From Treponemataceae bacterium (lineage in GTDB: Bacteria > Spirochaetota > Spirochaetia > Treponematales > Treponemataceae): a stretch of DNA of 61,469 nt. This document shows, in pieces, positions 9,152 through 19,021 of this stretch (position 1 is its first letter; every line of letters starts with the position of its first letter). The DNA lies in NCBI GenBank assembly GCA_024685655.1, contig JAIKVO010000160.1, positions 1-61,469 on the forward strand, read 5' to 3'. Position numbers and translations under genes: made by a program. The notes under the pieces are model-generated. The model was not told where the DNA came from and made no database searches. It was given only the letters and a program-made list of their open reading frames with translations.

Positions 9152-10876
9152 ATGAGAAAAACATTACTCGTATTGGTAATGCTCATGCTCGCCTTCAGCC
9201 TTGTATTCGCAGGCGGAAGAACCGAGAAGAAAACAAGTGGATCAGATAAACTGAACATTTCTGTATTCACAATCCAGCAGAGACAGCAGCCACCGGCAGA
9301 CAACAAGACCTACAAATGGATCGAGGACAAGTTCGGTGTAACATTCAACTGGGATATCCTGGTTGGTGACAAAGACCAGAAGATTGGTGTTCTTATCGCT
9401 TCTGGCGACCTTCCTGATCTCGTTGAAGTAGACTCAGAGAAATTCCAGGGAGCAGGATGCCTTATCGACCTTAAGCCTCTCGTAGAGAAATATGCTCCGA
9501 ATATCATGAAGCACTATGCTTCTGTTTGGGATCAGATCGTATATCAGGATTCAGAGATTGCTGCTGACGGTTCAATCAAGACAGCTCACGTTTACTCACT
9601 TCCTAACTATGGTGTAATCGATGGCGCTCCTTCTTCAACATACTACAACCAGAATGGTTGGTGGGTACAGAAGGCTGTTCTTAAAGAGTTCGGTTATCCT
9701 GTAATCAAGACAATCGATCAGTATTTCGACCTTCTTGAGAAATACTACAAGAAATACCCGACAATCGACGGTATGCCTACAATCCCATTCTCAATCATCA
9801 CAGCTGACTGGGAAGCATTCAACCTTTGGAACCCACCGAACTTTTTGGCTGGTTATCCTAACGATGGTAACGGACACGTTGACCTCGTAAACGGAAAGTA
9901 TGTCTACACAGATAACTTCACAGACGAGAATGCTTACAGATGGTTCAAGCTTGCTAACGGCTACTACCAGAGAGGACTTATCGATCCTGCATGTTTCACA
10001 GATACACGTGACCAGTACTATGCAAAAATTGCACAGGGTCGTGTTCTTGGTATGTTCATTCAGGGATGGCAGTTCATGGGTGAGCCAGAGCAGACACTCT
10101 GGACAGCAGGAAAAGATGAAAGAACATATTGTCCGCTTCCTGTAGTTTTCGATGAGAAAGTTAAACCTCACTACCGCGACCAGGATCTTCCTAACCTCCA
10201 GAGAGGTTATGGTATCACAGTTAAGTGTGGTGAAGAGAAAGCTATCAAGATTCTTCAGTTCATGGACAAGATGCTTGAAGAAGAGAACCAGAAAATTCTT
10301 TACTGGGGATTTGAGGGCGAAGATTACCTTATCGACAAAGATGGTTCTATCACAGGTACAAAGGGTGCAGCATACAGAACAGAGAAGCAGCGTGCAGACC
10401 AGAAAGATCCTACATGGATTAATCAGAACCGTGCAACACTGTGGCTTGAAGAAGCCCCGAAACTGGAAGGAACTCTTGCAAGTGGTTACACAAGAACAAT
10501 GGATGAGCTTCCTTGGGAATATGAGGTTTCACAGAAAGCTGTTGATATCGAGCTTTGGAAAGCTTACGGCGTAGGTTCTTATGCAGAACTTATGGATGCT
10601 AATGCTCCAAAGAACGCAGGTTGGTACCCAATGTGGCAGTGTAACCCATCTGCTGAGAACGGCGGATTCGAGGAAGAAGCTGCTGTAGCTATGACTGGAT
10701 TCGAAACAGTTCAGAGAAAGTATCTCCCACAGATGATTATGGGAAGCCCTGCTGATTTCGATGCAACATGGGCAGAGTACTGCAAGCTCTTGAAACCTCT
10801 TACAGAAACTTATAACAAGTTCATGCAGGGACAGCTTGACAATCGTGTTAAACTGTTCGGCGGTTTCAAGGACTAA
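9152..10876 (+). CDS. Extracellular solute-binding protein of an LplA-type oligosaccharide ABC importer
   Basis: This 574-aa protein is a family-1-type periplasmic binding protein that should capture an oligosaccharide and hand it to the two permeases encoded downstream. It has a clear export signal (MRKTLL followed by a hydrophobic core and LVFAGG). The mature part is rich in Trp and Tyr, as in sugar binders. Unlike classic LplA lipoproteins I see no Cys at the signal cleavage site, so cleavage after VFA by signal peptidase I is more likely than lipidation. A very strong ribosome site (AGAGGAGG) precedes the ATG, and codon use is strongly biased, as expected for an abundant protein. A double hairpin downstream should limit read-through into the permease genes and keep the binder in excess. 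Confidence 0.88.
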   Translation: MRKTLLVLVMLMLAFSLVFAGGRTEKKTSGSDKLNISVFTIQQRQQPPADNKTYKWIEDKFGVTFNWDILVGDKDQKIGVLIASGDLPDLVEVDSEKFQGAGCLIDLKPLVEKYAPNIMKHYASVWDQIVYQDSEIAADGSIKTAHVYSLPNYGVIDGAPSSTYYNQNGWWVQKAVLKEFGYPVIKTIDQYFDLLEKYYKKYPTIDGMPTIPFSIITADWEAFNLWNPPNFLAGYPNDGNGHVDLVNGKYVYTDNFTDENAYRWFKLANGYYQRGLIDPACFTDTRDQYYAKIAQGRVLGMFIQGWQFMGEPEQTLWTAGKDERTYCPLPVVFDEKVKPHYRDQDLPNLQRGYGITVKCGEEKAIKILQFMDKMLEEENQKILYWGFEGEDYLIDKDGSITGTKGAAYRTEKQRADQKDPTWINQNRATLWLEEAPKLEGTLASGYTRTMDELPWEYEVSQKAVDIELWKAYGVGSYAELMDANAPKNAGWYPMWQCNPSAENGGFEEEAAVAMTGFETVQRKYLPQMIMGSPADFDATWAEYCKLLKPLTETYNKFMQGQLDNRVKLFGGFKD

Positions 10877-10889
10877 TTAAAGTCTAAGT

Positions 10890-10949
10890 CGTCAGGAATC
10901 ATAAGGTTCCTGACGCAAAAAAAGTCCACAGTTTCTGTGGACTTTTTTT
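10890..10949 (+). terminator. Tandem hairpins between binding-protein and permease genes
   Basis: Two stem-loops follow the binding-protein stop. CGTCAGGAA/TTCCTGACG (10890-10915) has no U-tract and may stabilise the upstream mRNA end. AAAGTCCACAG/CTGTGGACTTT (10921-10945) runs into seven U and is a strong intrinsic terminator. Partial termination here would give high binding-protein and low permease levels, a common arrangement in such operons. Confidence 0.8.
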
Positions 10950-10974
10950 AGTACCGTATCATCAGGTGTCTTTT

Positions 10975-11919
10975 ATGAAATCAGAAAACAGCGTAAGGCT
11001 AATAAATAAACAGACTTTCTGGCAGAGGCTCGGAAAACAAAAAGCTCTTATTGTTATGTCTGTACCATTTGTTCTGTACGTCATTTTGTTCCGTTATGTT
11101 CCTTTGTGGGGCTGGACAATGGCATTCCAGAGGTATCAGCCGGCAAAGTCATTTTCTCAGCAGGAATGGGTTGGTTTTAAGTGGTTTATAGAACTTTTTA
11201 AGAGCGAAGAATTTCTTCGTTCATTAAAAAATACTGTATGTATGAGCCTTCTCAGTACAGTCCTTGGTTATATAACTGCAATTACAATAGCAGTTCTTTT
11301 GAATGAAGTAAAACATGTAGGTTTAAAAAGATTCGTACAGACAGTATCGTATCTGCCTCACTTTTTGTCATGGATAATAGTTGTAGGATTAGTCGCTAAT
11401 ACTCTATCTGCAGAGGACGGAATCCTTAATGAAATATTATTGAAGCTCCATTTTGTAGATGAGCCTATATTATGGCTCTCTAAACCAAAATATTTCTACC
11501 ACATTGTAGGATGGTCATATGTTTGGAAGGAAGTAGGTTGGAACACAATCGTTTATCTTGGTGCTATGACGGCTATCGATCCTAATTTGTATGAAGCAGC
11601 AGAAATTGACGGTTGCGGACGTTTCAGAAAAATTATGCATATTACTTTGCCTGGAATTCGCTCAACAATCGTAATTATGATGATTATGAGTGCTGGTCAT
11701 ATCCTTGATTCAAACTTCGAGATACCTTACTTCTTACAAAACGGACTTGTACAGGATGTTGCCACAACAATCGATATTTATGTTCTTAAATATGGTTTCA
11801 AACTGTTCAACTTCTCGCTTGCAACGGCAGCCGGTATTTTCAAAAATGTTGTTAATATTCTTTTCCTTCTTGCTGCTAACTGGTTTGCAAGAATGTTTGG
11901 AGAGGAGCGTCTTGTATGA
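10975..11919 (+). CDS. ABC sugar transporter permease, LplB type
   Basis: This inner-membrane permease has about six transmembrane helices and forms the importer channel with the next gene product. The N-terminal region contains WGWTMAFQRYQPAKSF, typical of LplB proteins. The EAA loop that contacts the ATPase is EAAEIDGCGRFRKIMHITLPG (about residue 203 onward). I chose ATG 10975 rather than the GTG at 10966 in the ORF track because AGGTG sits 6-7 nt before it. The gene overlaps the next by 4 bp (ATGA), implying coupled translation. No ATP-binding subunit is encoded here, so a shared MsmK/UgpC-type ATPase elsewhere must power the importer. Confidence 0.9.
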   Translation: MKSENSVRLINKQTFWQRLGKQKALIVMSVPFVLYVILFRYVPLWGWTMAFQRYQPAKSFSQQEWVGFKWFIELFKSEEFLRSLKNTVCMSLLSTVLGYITAITIAVLLNEVKHVGLKRFVQTVSYLPHFLSWIIVVGLVANTLSAEDGILNEILLKLHFVDEPILWLSKPKYFYHIVGWSYVWKEVGWNTIVYLGAMTAIDPNLYEAAEIDGCGRFRKIMHITLPGIRSTIVIMMIMSAGHILDSNFEIPYFLQNGLVQDVATTIDIYVLKYGFKLFNFSLATAAGIFKNVVNILFLLAANWFARMFGEERLV

Positions 11920-12854
11920 TAGATAGAAAATCAATTCTTGCCGCACAAAGGCGTACAAAGATATGGAACTGGGTGTTCTATATCTGTAATTTTATTATTT
12001 TGGCATTTCTTGTTGTCGTAACGATTTATCCGTTCTGGAATACAGTTGCTATATCTTTCAATGATGGTCTTGATTCCATAAAAGGTGGCATAAAACTTTG
12101 GCCTCGTAAATGGACGCTCCAGAATTATAAATCTTTGTTTACGACAGATTATATTTTTACAGGATTTATTATTTCAGTAACAAGAACAATTTTACAGACA
12201 GTACTTTGTGTTTTCTGCACATCTATGCTTGCATATGCTTTGAGCCGCAAAGAGTTTGTAATTAGAAAACCACTTACGAGCGTTATCGTTATTTCTATGT
12301 ATGTAAATGCTGGTGTTATTCCGGGTTACATGCTTATGAAATACCTTGGTCTTCTTAACTCCTATGCTGTATACATTGTTCCGTGTCTTGTTGATGTTTT
12401 CAATTTTATCCTTGTACGAACATATATTCATGGTTTACCTGACAGTTTCGTAGAATCTGCGCGTATAGATGGTGCTAATGAGTTCAAAATTTTCTTGCAG
12501 ATTATTTTCCCTCTGATTATTCCGTCAATCGCAATGATTTCACTTTTCGTTGCTGTAGGTGCATGGAACAGCTGGTTTGATACTTACTTGTTCGCGTCTT
12601 CAAAGAAAAACTTGCATTCATTGCAGTATGTTCTTATGACATACTTGAACTCAAGTATGAATCAGAGTAACTCTGCTGCAGATGCTAACGCTTTGGCCGC
12701 CGCAGCTGCTTCAGGTGCATCTCAGAGTATGGTAACACCTATCGCTATTCGCGGTGCAATCACAGTTATTGCGGCTGTGCCTATTCTTGTCGTTTACCCA
12801 TTCGTACAGCGTTACTTCGTTGTTGGTATGACAATCGGTGGTGTAAAAGAGTAG
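11916..12854 (+). CDS. ABC sugar transporter permease, LplC type
   Basis: This second permease of the importer is 312 aa with about six membrane helices. It has the YPFWNTVAISFNDG segment near the N-terminus and the EAA loop ESARIDGANEFKIFLQIIFP (about residue 181 onward). The C-terminus ends in VGMTIGGVKE, the usual LplC/MalG-type tail. An Ala-rich insert (ANALAAAAASGAS) sits in a loop before the last helix. It overlaps LplB by 4 bp, and the transcript ends at the terminator 66 bp downstream. Confidence 0.9.
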   Translation: MIDRKSILAAQRRTKIWNWVFYICNFIILAFLVVVTIYPFWNTVAISFNDGLDSIKGGIKLWPRKWTLQNYKSLFTTDYIFTGFIISVTRTILQTVLCVFCTSMLAYALSRKEFVIRKPLTSVIVISMYVNAGVIPGYMLMKYLGLLNSYAVYIVPCLVDVFNFILVRTYIHGLPDSFVESARIDGANEFKIFLQIIFPLIIPSIAMISLFVAVGAWNSWFDTYLFASSKKNLHSLQYVLMTYLNSSMNQSNSAADANALAAAAASGASQSMVTPIAIRGAITVIAAVPILVVYPFVQRYFVVGMTIGGVKE

Positions 12855-12920
12855 TAAGATTGTGTTTTCGGATTTGTGCGTTTGTAATAATAATAACAAG
12901 CGTACAATCAGAAGATTCGC

Positions 12921-12960
12921 AAAAAAGCTGTCCGAATTAAAATCGGACAGCTTTTTTTTT
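12921..12960 (+). terminator. Strong intrinsic terminator of the ABC importer operon
   Basis: A 15-bp stem, AAAAAAGCTGTCCGA paired with TCGGACAGCTTTTTT, encloses the loop ATTAAAA and is followed by more T. Its symmetry lets it also act for transcripts arriving from the minus-strand side. Confidence 0.9.
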
Positions 12961-13009
12961 GACGTCTGAGACAACGCCTTGAGCATTGCGTACTTTGATT
13001 GCAAGTTTT

Positions 13010-13420
13010 TTATTTTTTCAGAAGCATTACTAGAATAAACAGAACGACTACGAAACCGGATAATGTGGCTATATATATCCAGGGTGGGAGAGCATCATCA
13101 CTTCTTTTTTTGCCAGAAAAAGTTGTGTCAGAATATTTACGAATAGCTCTTTTAGGAAAAAAGATTTTCCGAGAAGAAGAAGTTGATTTTTCTGAATCAG
13201 GAGTTTTTGTAACAGTTGATTTTACTGGTTCACCATTAAACGCATAGCCGCATTGTGGACACCCATTTGTGAATTCATCTTGATCGCCTGTTTTTCCACA
13301 TGCAGGACAGCGTACTGCTAAGAAAAAATGACCACATTTTGGACAAAACCTTGCGTTAAATGGAACTTCAGAATCGCAATATTCACAGAAAAACTTTGCT
13401 TGTTTTTTTTTCGCAGCCAT
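13010..13420 (-). CDS. Double zinc-ribbon protein with C-terminal membrane anchor
   Basis: This 136-aa protein has two zinc ribbons at the N-terminus (CEYC...CPKC and CPAC...CPQC, residues about 12-58). A Ser/Lys-rich linker follows, then one C-terminal transmembrane helix (about 113-133), so it is probably tail-anchored with the ribbons in the cytoplasm. No enzyme motif is visible. It follows the receiver-like protein gene by 13 bp and is probably the last gene of a three-gene unit starting at 15166. The function is unknown; zinc ribbons of this type often scaffold protein or nucleic-acid contacts. Confidence 0.7.
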   Translation of the reverse strand: MAAKKKQAKFFCEYCDSEVPFNARFCPKCGHFFLAVRCPACGKTGDQDEFTNGCPQCGYAFNGEPVKSTVTKTPDSEKSTSSSRKIFFPKRAIRKYSDTTFSGKKRSDDALPPWIYIATLSGFVVVLFILVMLLKK

Positions 13421-13433
13421 CGCTATATAAACC

Positions 13434-14183
13434 CTAGCAAATATGCATAGTAATTGTGTCTGATACGTCAGTCACACAAGTTTTTACAGAGCTAAGTCCG
13501 ATTTCTGTTTTAAGAGAGCAATCATCAAGAATTTGTCCGATATATATGGACTGAAAACCTTCTTTTCTATCTGGTATAAAACATATTTCGGGGTAAATAA
13601 AGGAAACGACTTTTCCTGTTATTATGCTCATTACTGAAGGATTCATATAAACAAAATTACATTTGCTTCCAGTAGAAATATATTCATTTGCTGAATGAGA
13701 GAGAAGTTCTTCTACAGTAGGAGCCGGAAAATCTTCTTCATCAAAGTACTCATCATAATTAATTTTCGTCGATGTTATAGTTTCTGATGAATCCAAAGTA
13801 TTTATTGTATCCTGAATTTCGGAACTGGATGTATTGGAGAACTTTAAAATCTCAAGGAAAAGCGATTTGTTGAAATTTTCTTCTGTATCATATGTAAATA
13901 AATATGCTGATAAGAAATTTGCATCTTTTTTATCAGTGAAATCCTGATTTACAAGAACTATCGTTTTTGTCGCCATATGATATTTAGCGACAAAAGAAAT
14001 TATTTTCCAATGGCGAGGATAATCCTGTGCGCTAATAATGATTAAATCTGGATTAATATCATCAAGATTATCAAACGCTTTCAAAAAATTTGTATAATGG
14101 ATTACACTATAATCTTTTTCTGAAAGTGCACTTTTAATTGAACCGTATTCATCCTGTGAACCTGATATTAATAATGCTATCAT
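13434..14183 (-). CDS. Degenerate receiver-like protein with C-terminal beta-barrel region (hypothetical)
   Basis: In this 249-aa protein the first 120 residues look like a response-regulator receiver fold: alternating hydrophobic strands and helices, INPDLIIIS at strand 3, and KTIVLVNQ at strand 4. The position where receivers carry the phospho-accepting Asp is Ser (PDLIIIS), so it is probably a pseudo-receiver. The C-terminal 75 residues are beta-rich (TGKVVSFIYPEICFIP) and faintly resemble PilZ barrels, but the Arg and DxSxxG motifs are missing. It overlaps the upstream exported-protein gene by 4 bp, so the two are translationally coupled. The role is unknown. Confidence 0.55.
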   Translation of the reverse strand: MIALLISGSQDEYGSIKSALSEKDYSVIHYTNFLKAFDNLDDINPDLIIISAQDYPRHWKIISFVAKYHMATKTIVLVNQDFTDKKDANFLSAYLFTYDTEENFNKSLFLEILKFSNTSSSEIQDTINTLDSSETITSTKINYDEYFDEEDFPAPTVEELLSHSANEYISTGSKCNFVYMNPSVMSIITGKVVSFIYPEICFIPDRKEGFQSIYIGQILDDCSLKTEIGLSSVKTCVTDVSDTITMHIC

Positions 14184-15166
14184 TCTGACTCCAAATTAGT
14201 TACATCGTAATTGTAAATTTGCCATATTCCATCGCGTTGACGTACATAATACATATAACGTTTTCTGCGCGTAAACGTTTCTTCATTAAACCATTCAAGA
14301 ACTGTTACAGTTCCCTCCGTCTGGCTGTACTCTGTTTTTTCTATAAAGAATGATTCTGGAATAGCAACGATATCTGTATCAATTCTATCTTGCATCAGTG
14401 TTGCCTTATAATTCTCTATCATTCTTATTCTGTCTTCTTCAGAGGCGTTTCTGTAACGTGTTTCTCGAACATCATTGTTCATAAACATCTGTTCAACATC
14501 GAAATAAAGGAAGAAGTAATCCCACAGATCTCTCTGACGAGCTATAATGGTCTGTTCAACGACTTTATCAGGAGAGATTGGTTCTGGCTTAAGAATCTCT
14601 GCACTTGCTGTAGAAACGCTCATTTTCGAGGAGACAACTGAAGGGGCTGACCTTACATCAAGGCTAAGTCGGTTCGAAATGATATAATTTTGTTTTGTTT
14701 TATATAGTTCAGGATAAAAATAAACTTCAAAATAATATACAGCAGGAGTGTCAATCTGTATATAATCTTTAAGATTTTCTGTAAACGAATATTCTTCACC
14801 GCTTTCAAGAATTATTTCTCTAAAATAAACTGTGCGACTTGTCGTTCGTTTTCTGGAAAGCTCCATTTGCTGAGCCAACTTTGTGTTTCTTGCATTAAAT
14901 GCATTGAAATCAATGCTGAACATTCTGTCGTCAGAAAGCTTGAAACGAAAGGTTTCCGTACTTTTATTGGCTATAGTAATATGTACATTAATCGGATTAT
15001 CTTCAATTTCGTTCGGATAATATACTGTTTTGTTATAATACCGAATCGAAACTTCTATTCCGTCGTATTTGTTTTGAGATGCCGTCGTTATATTTGTATC
15101 AGCAGCAAAAAGAGTCTGTGCAAAGATTACAAAAACAGATATAATTGTTATAATTTTATGTTTCAC
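14180..15166 (-). CDS. Conserved exported protein (treponeme-type hypothetical)
   Basis: This 328-aa protein has an N-terminal signal peptide (MKHKIITIISVFVIFAQTLFA, cleaved after LFA). It has an immunoglobulin-like beta-rich segment (about 30-150; NPINVHITIANKSTETFRF) and a C-terminal domain (about 210-328; WDYFFLYFDVEQMF and WYNYDVTNLESE-like aromatics). The ORF starts with GTG (15166) behind AAGAGG. I recognise the overall type as a periplasmic protein seen in treponemes but know no function. It is the first gene of the minus-strand trio, divergent from mfd across 94 bp that must hold both promoters. Confidence 0.6.
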   Translation of the reverse strand: MKHKIITIISVFVIFAQTLFAADTNITTASQNKYDGIEVSIRYYNKTVYYPNEIEDNPINVHITIANKSTETFRFKLSDDRMFSIDFNAFNARNTKLAQQMELSRKRTTSRTVYFREIILESGEEYSFTENLKDYIQIDTPAVYYFEVYFYPELYKTKQNYIISNRLSLDVRSAPSVVSSKMSVSTASAEILKPEPISPDKVVEQTIIARQRDLWDYFFLYFDVEQMFMNNDVRETRYRNASEEDRIRMIENYKATLMQDRIDTDIVAIPESFFIEKTEYSQTEGTVTVLEWFNEETFTRRKRYMYYVRQRDGIWQIYNYDVTNLESE

Positions 15167-15260
15167 AATACATCCTCTTGTATTTAAAGAACTTTTGAAA
15201 ACCTGTTTACGAGAATTATTATTCTTTTAAACACGTTCATATTATTTATCGGAAAAATAA

Positions 15261-18200
15261 ATGAATACCTTATCAACTTTATTACAGAATAAACTTTCAT
15301 CATGGAGTGCGGTTAAAGACGTAATTGAAATGCTGAAATATGGTGTTTCAACAGAAGAAAAGAATGTTAAAGAAGTTGAAGGAATACAAGGCAGCCTTGC
15401 GGGGTTTGTTGTCGCAGAATATGTCAGAACTGTAAAAAAGGATATTGCGATCGTTGTACCAACTCAGAAAGAACTTCAGGATGTATGTACTGATATACAG
15501 GCTTATGATGATACGATAGAGATTCTCGTTCTGCCATGGTGGGGTACGGTTCCATATAGGTCAGCAGCAAAAGGTTCTATTGTTTTCGGAGAGAGAGCAT
15601 CTGTACTTGCGAAGCTTTGTGCTGCGGCAGACCACCCAAGAGTGTTTATAATGCAACAAAGGGCATTTCAAACGCCGGTTCCGAATCCTGAATATGAGAA
15701 AAAACTTGTTTTTTCAATAAAAAAAGGTACTGATTTTGATCCTGTTAAATTGTCTGAAATGCTAACGGAACACGGTTATACAAGGGTTCCTCGCGTTACG
15801 GTCAGAGGTGAATTTACTTTACGGGGCGAAGTTCTTGATATTTTTATGCCTGGCGAAGAATACGCGCACCGTATTGTTTTTGATTTTGACACGATTTCGC
15901 ATATAAAAAGTTTTAATACAGAAACACAAACTACAGACAAAAGTTTCGATGAACTTATCATTTATCCTATGAAAGAAGTTATTTGGACTGATGATATGAT
16001 TCACGAAATGGAGCCTGCTTTGAAGCCGCTTTTTTCTCCGGTTGTAGGACAAAATGAAACGGGAAACGTTTTAGTTGCAGACGAAGAAAAGTATAAAGAA
16101 AAATGTGAACAGATACTTACTGAGCTGCTCGTAAATCATGAGACAGAAGGCGAGGAGCTTTTTTATCCGCTTGTTTTCGAGAGGCTTTACACAATTTTGG
16201 ATTATATATCTGAAGAAACCCCGCTTTTGTTTTTTGATTATGACAGGCTTGATAATGCCCAGGAAAGTTTTGATAGGGAATATTTAGGATTATACAGAAA
16301 AGAGCGACTCGAACGACCGGTTCCGTCACCGCAAAAGATTCTTATTCCGTTTGATTCACTAAAACATTCTAAAGAAAAATCAATTTATTTCAGAACAATA
16401 TCTGGAAATATTGCAACGGGTTCGGAGCGGCTTAAGGTCGAATGTGACCCGCCGCACAGTTTTTTTGGAAACATAAATTATCTTAAGGAAACGATAGAAA
16501 GCCTTTGGAAAGACAGCTGGGAACTGTTCATCTTTGCGGAAAGCGATAATCAGGCACTTAGAATAAGCGAATTGTTGCACGAATTTATACATCTTGAGAA
16601 AGGTGGGAAATCGCGTATTGGAGAATCTACGCGTTCTGGTGCGACGGTTTCATCGTCGCTGTCTTCGAAATTGAGCCCTAAAGCGGAATTCCTTCATATT
16701 GTCCCGTTACCAATTTCCGCTGGATTCGGAATACCAGAGCTTAAAATATGCGTAATCCAGGAAAACGAGATTTTTGGAAGGCGCAAACACGTTCCACACT
16801 CCGTAAAACACGCCAAAAGCTCCGTTATAGATACTTTTGTTGAGCTTAACCCGGGAGACTACGTTGTGCACGTAAATTACGGAATAGGGCGGTTTTTGGG
16901 AATAGAACGTGTTCGTGCGATGGGCAATGAGCGTGACTATATCAAGCTTGAATATGCCGAAGAAGAAACAGTTTTCATCCCGATAGAGCAGGTCAACCTT
17001 GTTCAGCGTTATATCGGTAACGAAGGCGATGCGCCGCGCCTTGATAGAATCGGCTCAAAAAGCTGGGAAAACCGTAAAAATAAAGTCAAGAAGTCTGTTG
17101 AGGATTTGGCAGAAAAACTTATACAGCTTTATTCAAAGCGGAAAGCGGCTCGTGGCTTCGCGTTCCCAAAAGATACAGAATGGCAGACTGCGTTCGAGGC
17201 AGCTTTTCCGTATACAGAAACGGATGACCAAATAACAGTTGCAAAAGAAATAAAAGAAGATATGGAAAAGCCAGTTCCGATGGACAGACTTGTTTGCGGT
17301 GATGTCGGATACGGAAAGACGGAAATGGCGATGCGAGCAGCTTTCAAGGCCGTTATGGGTGGCAAGCAAGTGGCTTTTCTCGCGCCAACAACGCTTCTTG
17401 CGGAGCAGCATTACGAGTCGTGTAAAAATCGGTTTGAAAATTTCCCGGTCCGTATTGCACAGCTTTCTCGTTTTGTCCCTCCTGCAGAACAGAAAAAGAC
17501 TCTGGAAAGGCTTTCTAAGGGTGAAATTGACATTCTTATCGGAACACATCGTATAATTCAAAAAGATGTTGTTTTTAAGGATTTGGGGCTTATGATTATC
17601 GATGAGGAACAGCGTTTCGGCGTAAAAGATAAAGAACGCCTCAAAGTGATGAAAACGAATGTCGATTCGCTTGCGATGAGCGCAACGCCAATTCCGCGCA
17701 CGCTACACATGAGCCTTTTGAAAATCCGTGATATGAGCCTTTTGACAACGCCGCCGCAGAACAGACAGGCTATTGAGACAGTCATTGACGGCTATAATGA
17801 TGATAGGGTAGCGGCAGCGATAAGACGCGAGGTGGAGCGGGGCGGTCAGGTTTTCTATTTACATAACCGTGTAGAAGATTTGAATGAAGTCCGTATAAAA
17901 CTAGAGAAGCTTGTTCCAGAAATGCTGATTGACGTTGCGCACGGTCAAATGACATCACAGGAGCTTGACGATATTTTCCGCAGATTCAAAATGGGCGGTT
18001 TCCATGTTCTTGTTGCTACCACAATCATTGAAAACGGCATCGATATTCCGAACGTCAACACTATAATTATTGATAGAGCCGATATGTACGGAGTTTCTCA
18101 GCTGTATCAGCTTCGTGGTCGTGTCGGACGTAGCGACAGAAAAGCATATGCGTATCTTTTTTATCCGGAAAACAAAGCGCTTTCGGAAATTGCGATGAAA

Positions 18201-18845
18201 CGACTTCAAGTTATAAGTGATTTTACGGAACTAGGAAGCGGTTTTAAAATCGCTATGAAAGATATGGAAATCCGCGGAGCTGGCAATTTGCTTGGTCGCG
18301 ATCAGTCGGGTGATGTTTATTCTGTTGGTTTCGATATGTATTTGCGGCTCCTTGAAACTGCAATTCAGAAGCTTTCAGATGAACATTACGAACCGGAAAA
18401 TGAAGTTCTATTGGAGCTCGAATATACGGGATTTATTCCAGATTCTTATATTAAAAACTCACAGACAAAAATGGAAATTTACAAGAAAATTGCATCAATT
18501 TCTACGAAAAATGAACTTGAACGTGTTTATAGTGAACTTGAAGACCGTTTTGGTCCGATTCCTGATGAAGTCTACAGTTTGCTCGCACTCGCCGAAATCC
18601 GTATCATCTGCAGAAAACTGGACATCTCTGTGTTGAAAGAACGAGCTGGAAAAGTTCAGATTGAGTTTGCGCAAGTTTCTAAGATTTCCGTTGATAAAGT
18701 TCTACGTCTTATAAAAGAAAGCGGCGGCGCGATAAAACTTGATCCGCTCAAACCGAACATGCTTATCATGATGACTGGAAAAATCGGACTAAAGGAAAAG
18801 TCTATTTTTATCCGCGAGAAGCTAGAAACACTGGCTGCTTCGTAA
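15261..18845 (+). CDS. mfd: Transcription-repair coupling factor Mfd
   Basis: This 1,194-aa ATP-dependent translocase removes RNA polymerase stalled at DNA lesions and recruits UvrA. The domain order is normal: a UvrB-like N-terminal region (about 1-400), the RNA-polymerase-interacting domain (GDYVVHVNYGIGRFLG, about 531-546), helicase motif I GDVGYGKTEM (about 680), motif II DEEQRFG (about 780), SATPIPRTL (about 811), GRVGRSDRKAYAY in the second RecA lobe (about 953), and the TRG/C-terminal domain. The length is typical (E. coli 1,148). There is no clear intrinsic terminator within the 176 bp after the stop. It is the last gene that is certainly chromosomal core before the accessory element. 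Confidence 0.97.
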   Translation: MNTLSTLLQNKLSSWSAVKDVIEMLKYGVSTEEKNVKEVEGIQGSLAGFVVAEYVRTVKKDIAIVVPTQKELQDVCTDIQAYDDTIEILVLPWWGTVPYRSAAKGSIVFGERASVLAKLCAAADHPRVFIMQQRAFQTPVPNPEYEKKLVFSIKKGTDFDPVKLSEMLTEHGYTRVPRVTVRGEFTLRGEVLDIFMPGEEYAHRIVFDFDTISHIKSFNTETQTTDKSFDELIIYPMKEVIWTDDMIHEMEPALKPLFSPVVGQNETGNVLVADEEKYKEKCEQILTELLVNHETEGEELFYPLVFERLYTILDYISEETPLLFFDYDRLDNAQESFDREYLGLYRKERLERPVPSPQKILIPFDSLKHSKEKSIYFRTISGNIATGSERLKVECDPPHSFFGNINYLKETIESLWKDSWELFIFAESDNQALRISELLHEFIHLEKGGKSRIGESTRSGATVSSSLSSKLSPKAEFLHIVPLPISAGFGIPELKICVIQENEIFGRRKHVPHSVKHAKSSVIDTFVELNPGDYVVHVNYGIGRFLGIERVRAMGNERDYIKLEYAEEETVFIPIEQVNLVQRYIGNEGDAPRLDRIGSKSWENRKNKVKKSVEDLAEKLIQLYSKRKAARGFAFPKDTEWQTAFEAAFPYTETDDQITVAKEIKEDMEKPVPMDRLVCGDVGYGKTEMAMRAAFKAVMGGKQVAFLAPTTLLAEQHYESCKNRFENFPVRIAQLSRFVPPAEQKKTLERLSKGEIDILIGTHRIIQKDVVFKDLGLMIIDEEQRFGVKDKERLKVMKTNVDSLAMSATPIPRTLHMSLLKIRDMSLLTTPPQNRQAIETVIDGYNDDRVAAAIRREVERGGQVFYLHNRVEDLNEVRIKLEKLVPEMLIDVAHGQMTSQELDDIFRRFKMGGFHVLVATTIIENGIDIPNVNTIIIDRADMYGVSQLYQLRGRVGRSDRKAYAYLFYPENKALSEIAMKRLQVISDFTELGSGFKIAMKDMEIRGAGNLLGRDQSGDVYSVGFDMYLRLLETAIQKLSDEHYEPENEVLLELEYTGFIPDSYIKNSQTKMEIYKKIASISTKNELERVYSELEDRFGPIPDEVYSLLALAEIRIICRKLDISVLKERAGKVQIEFAQVSKISVDKVLRLIKESGGAIKLDPLKPNMLIMMTGKIGLKEKSIFIREKLETLAAS

Positions 18846-19021
18846 TCAGGATTATGGCAAGCTTCGTAGGGCAATTTTTAGTTCCAGGAAGAGTGGGAAG
18901 GGATTACGGTTTTGCATATTTATAGTAAGCTAAGGTAGACAGTATATATATTATCGGCAGTATAGCGAGTGCAACTATAAGAAAAACTTATACTAACTTA
19001 TTGTATAGTAAAGAGTTAAAT
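18846..19021. other. Non-coding junction between mfd and the accessory element
   Basis: No gene is visible in these 176 bp. The stretch is AT-rich and carries a small hairpin (TATAAG/CTTATA, about 18978-18994) and repeated TATAGTAA-like words. It marks the change from chromosomal core to element-type genes, so an attachment site could lie here, but the other end is outside the window and no direct repeat can be confirmed. Confidence 0.4.

Noticed and set aside
18975-19000. TATAAG/CTTATA hairpin as an attachment site
   Set aside because: No second copy in the window and no integrase; too short to claim.
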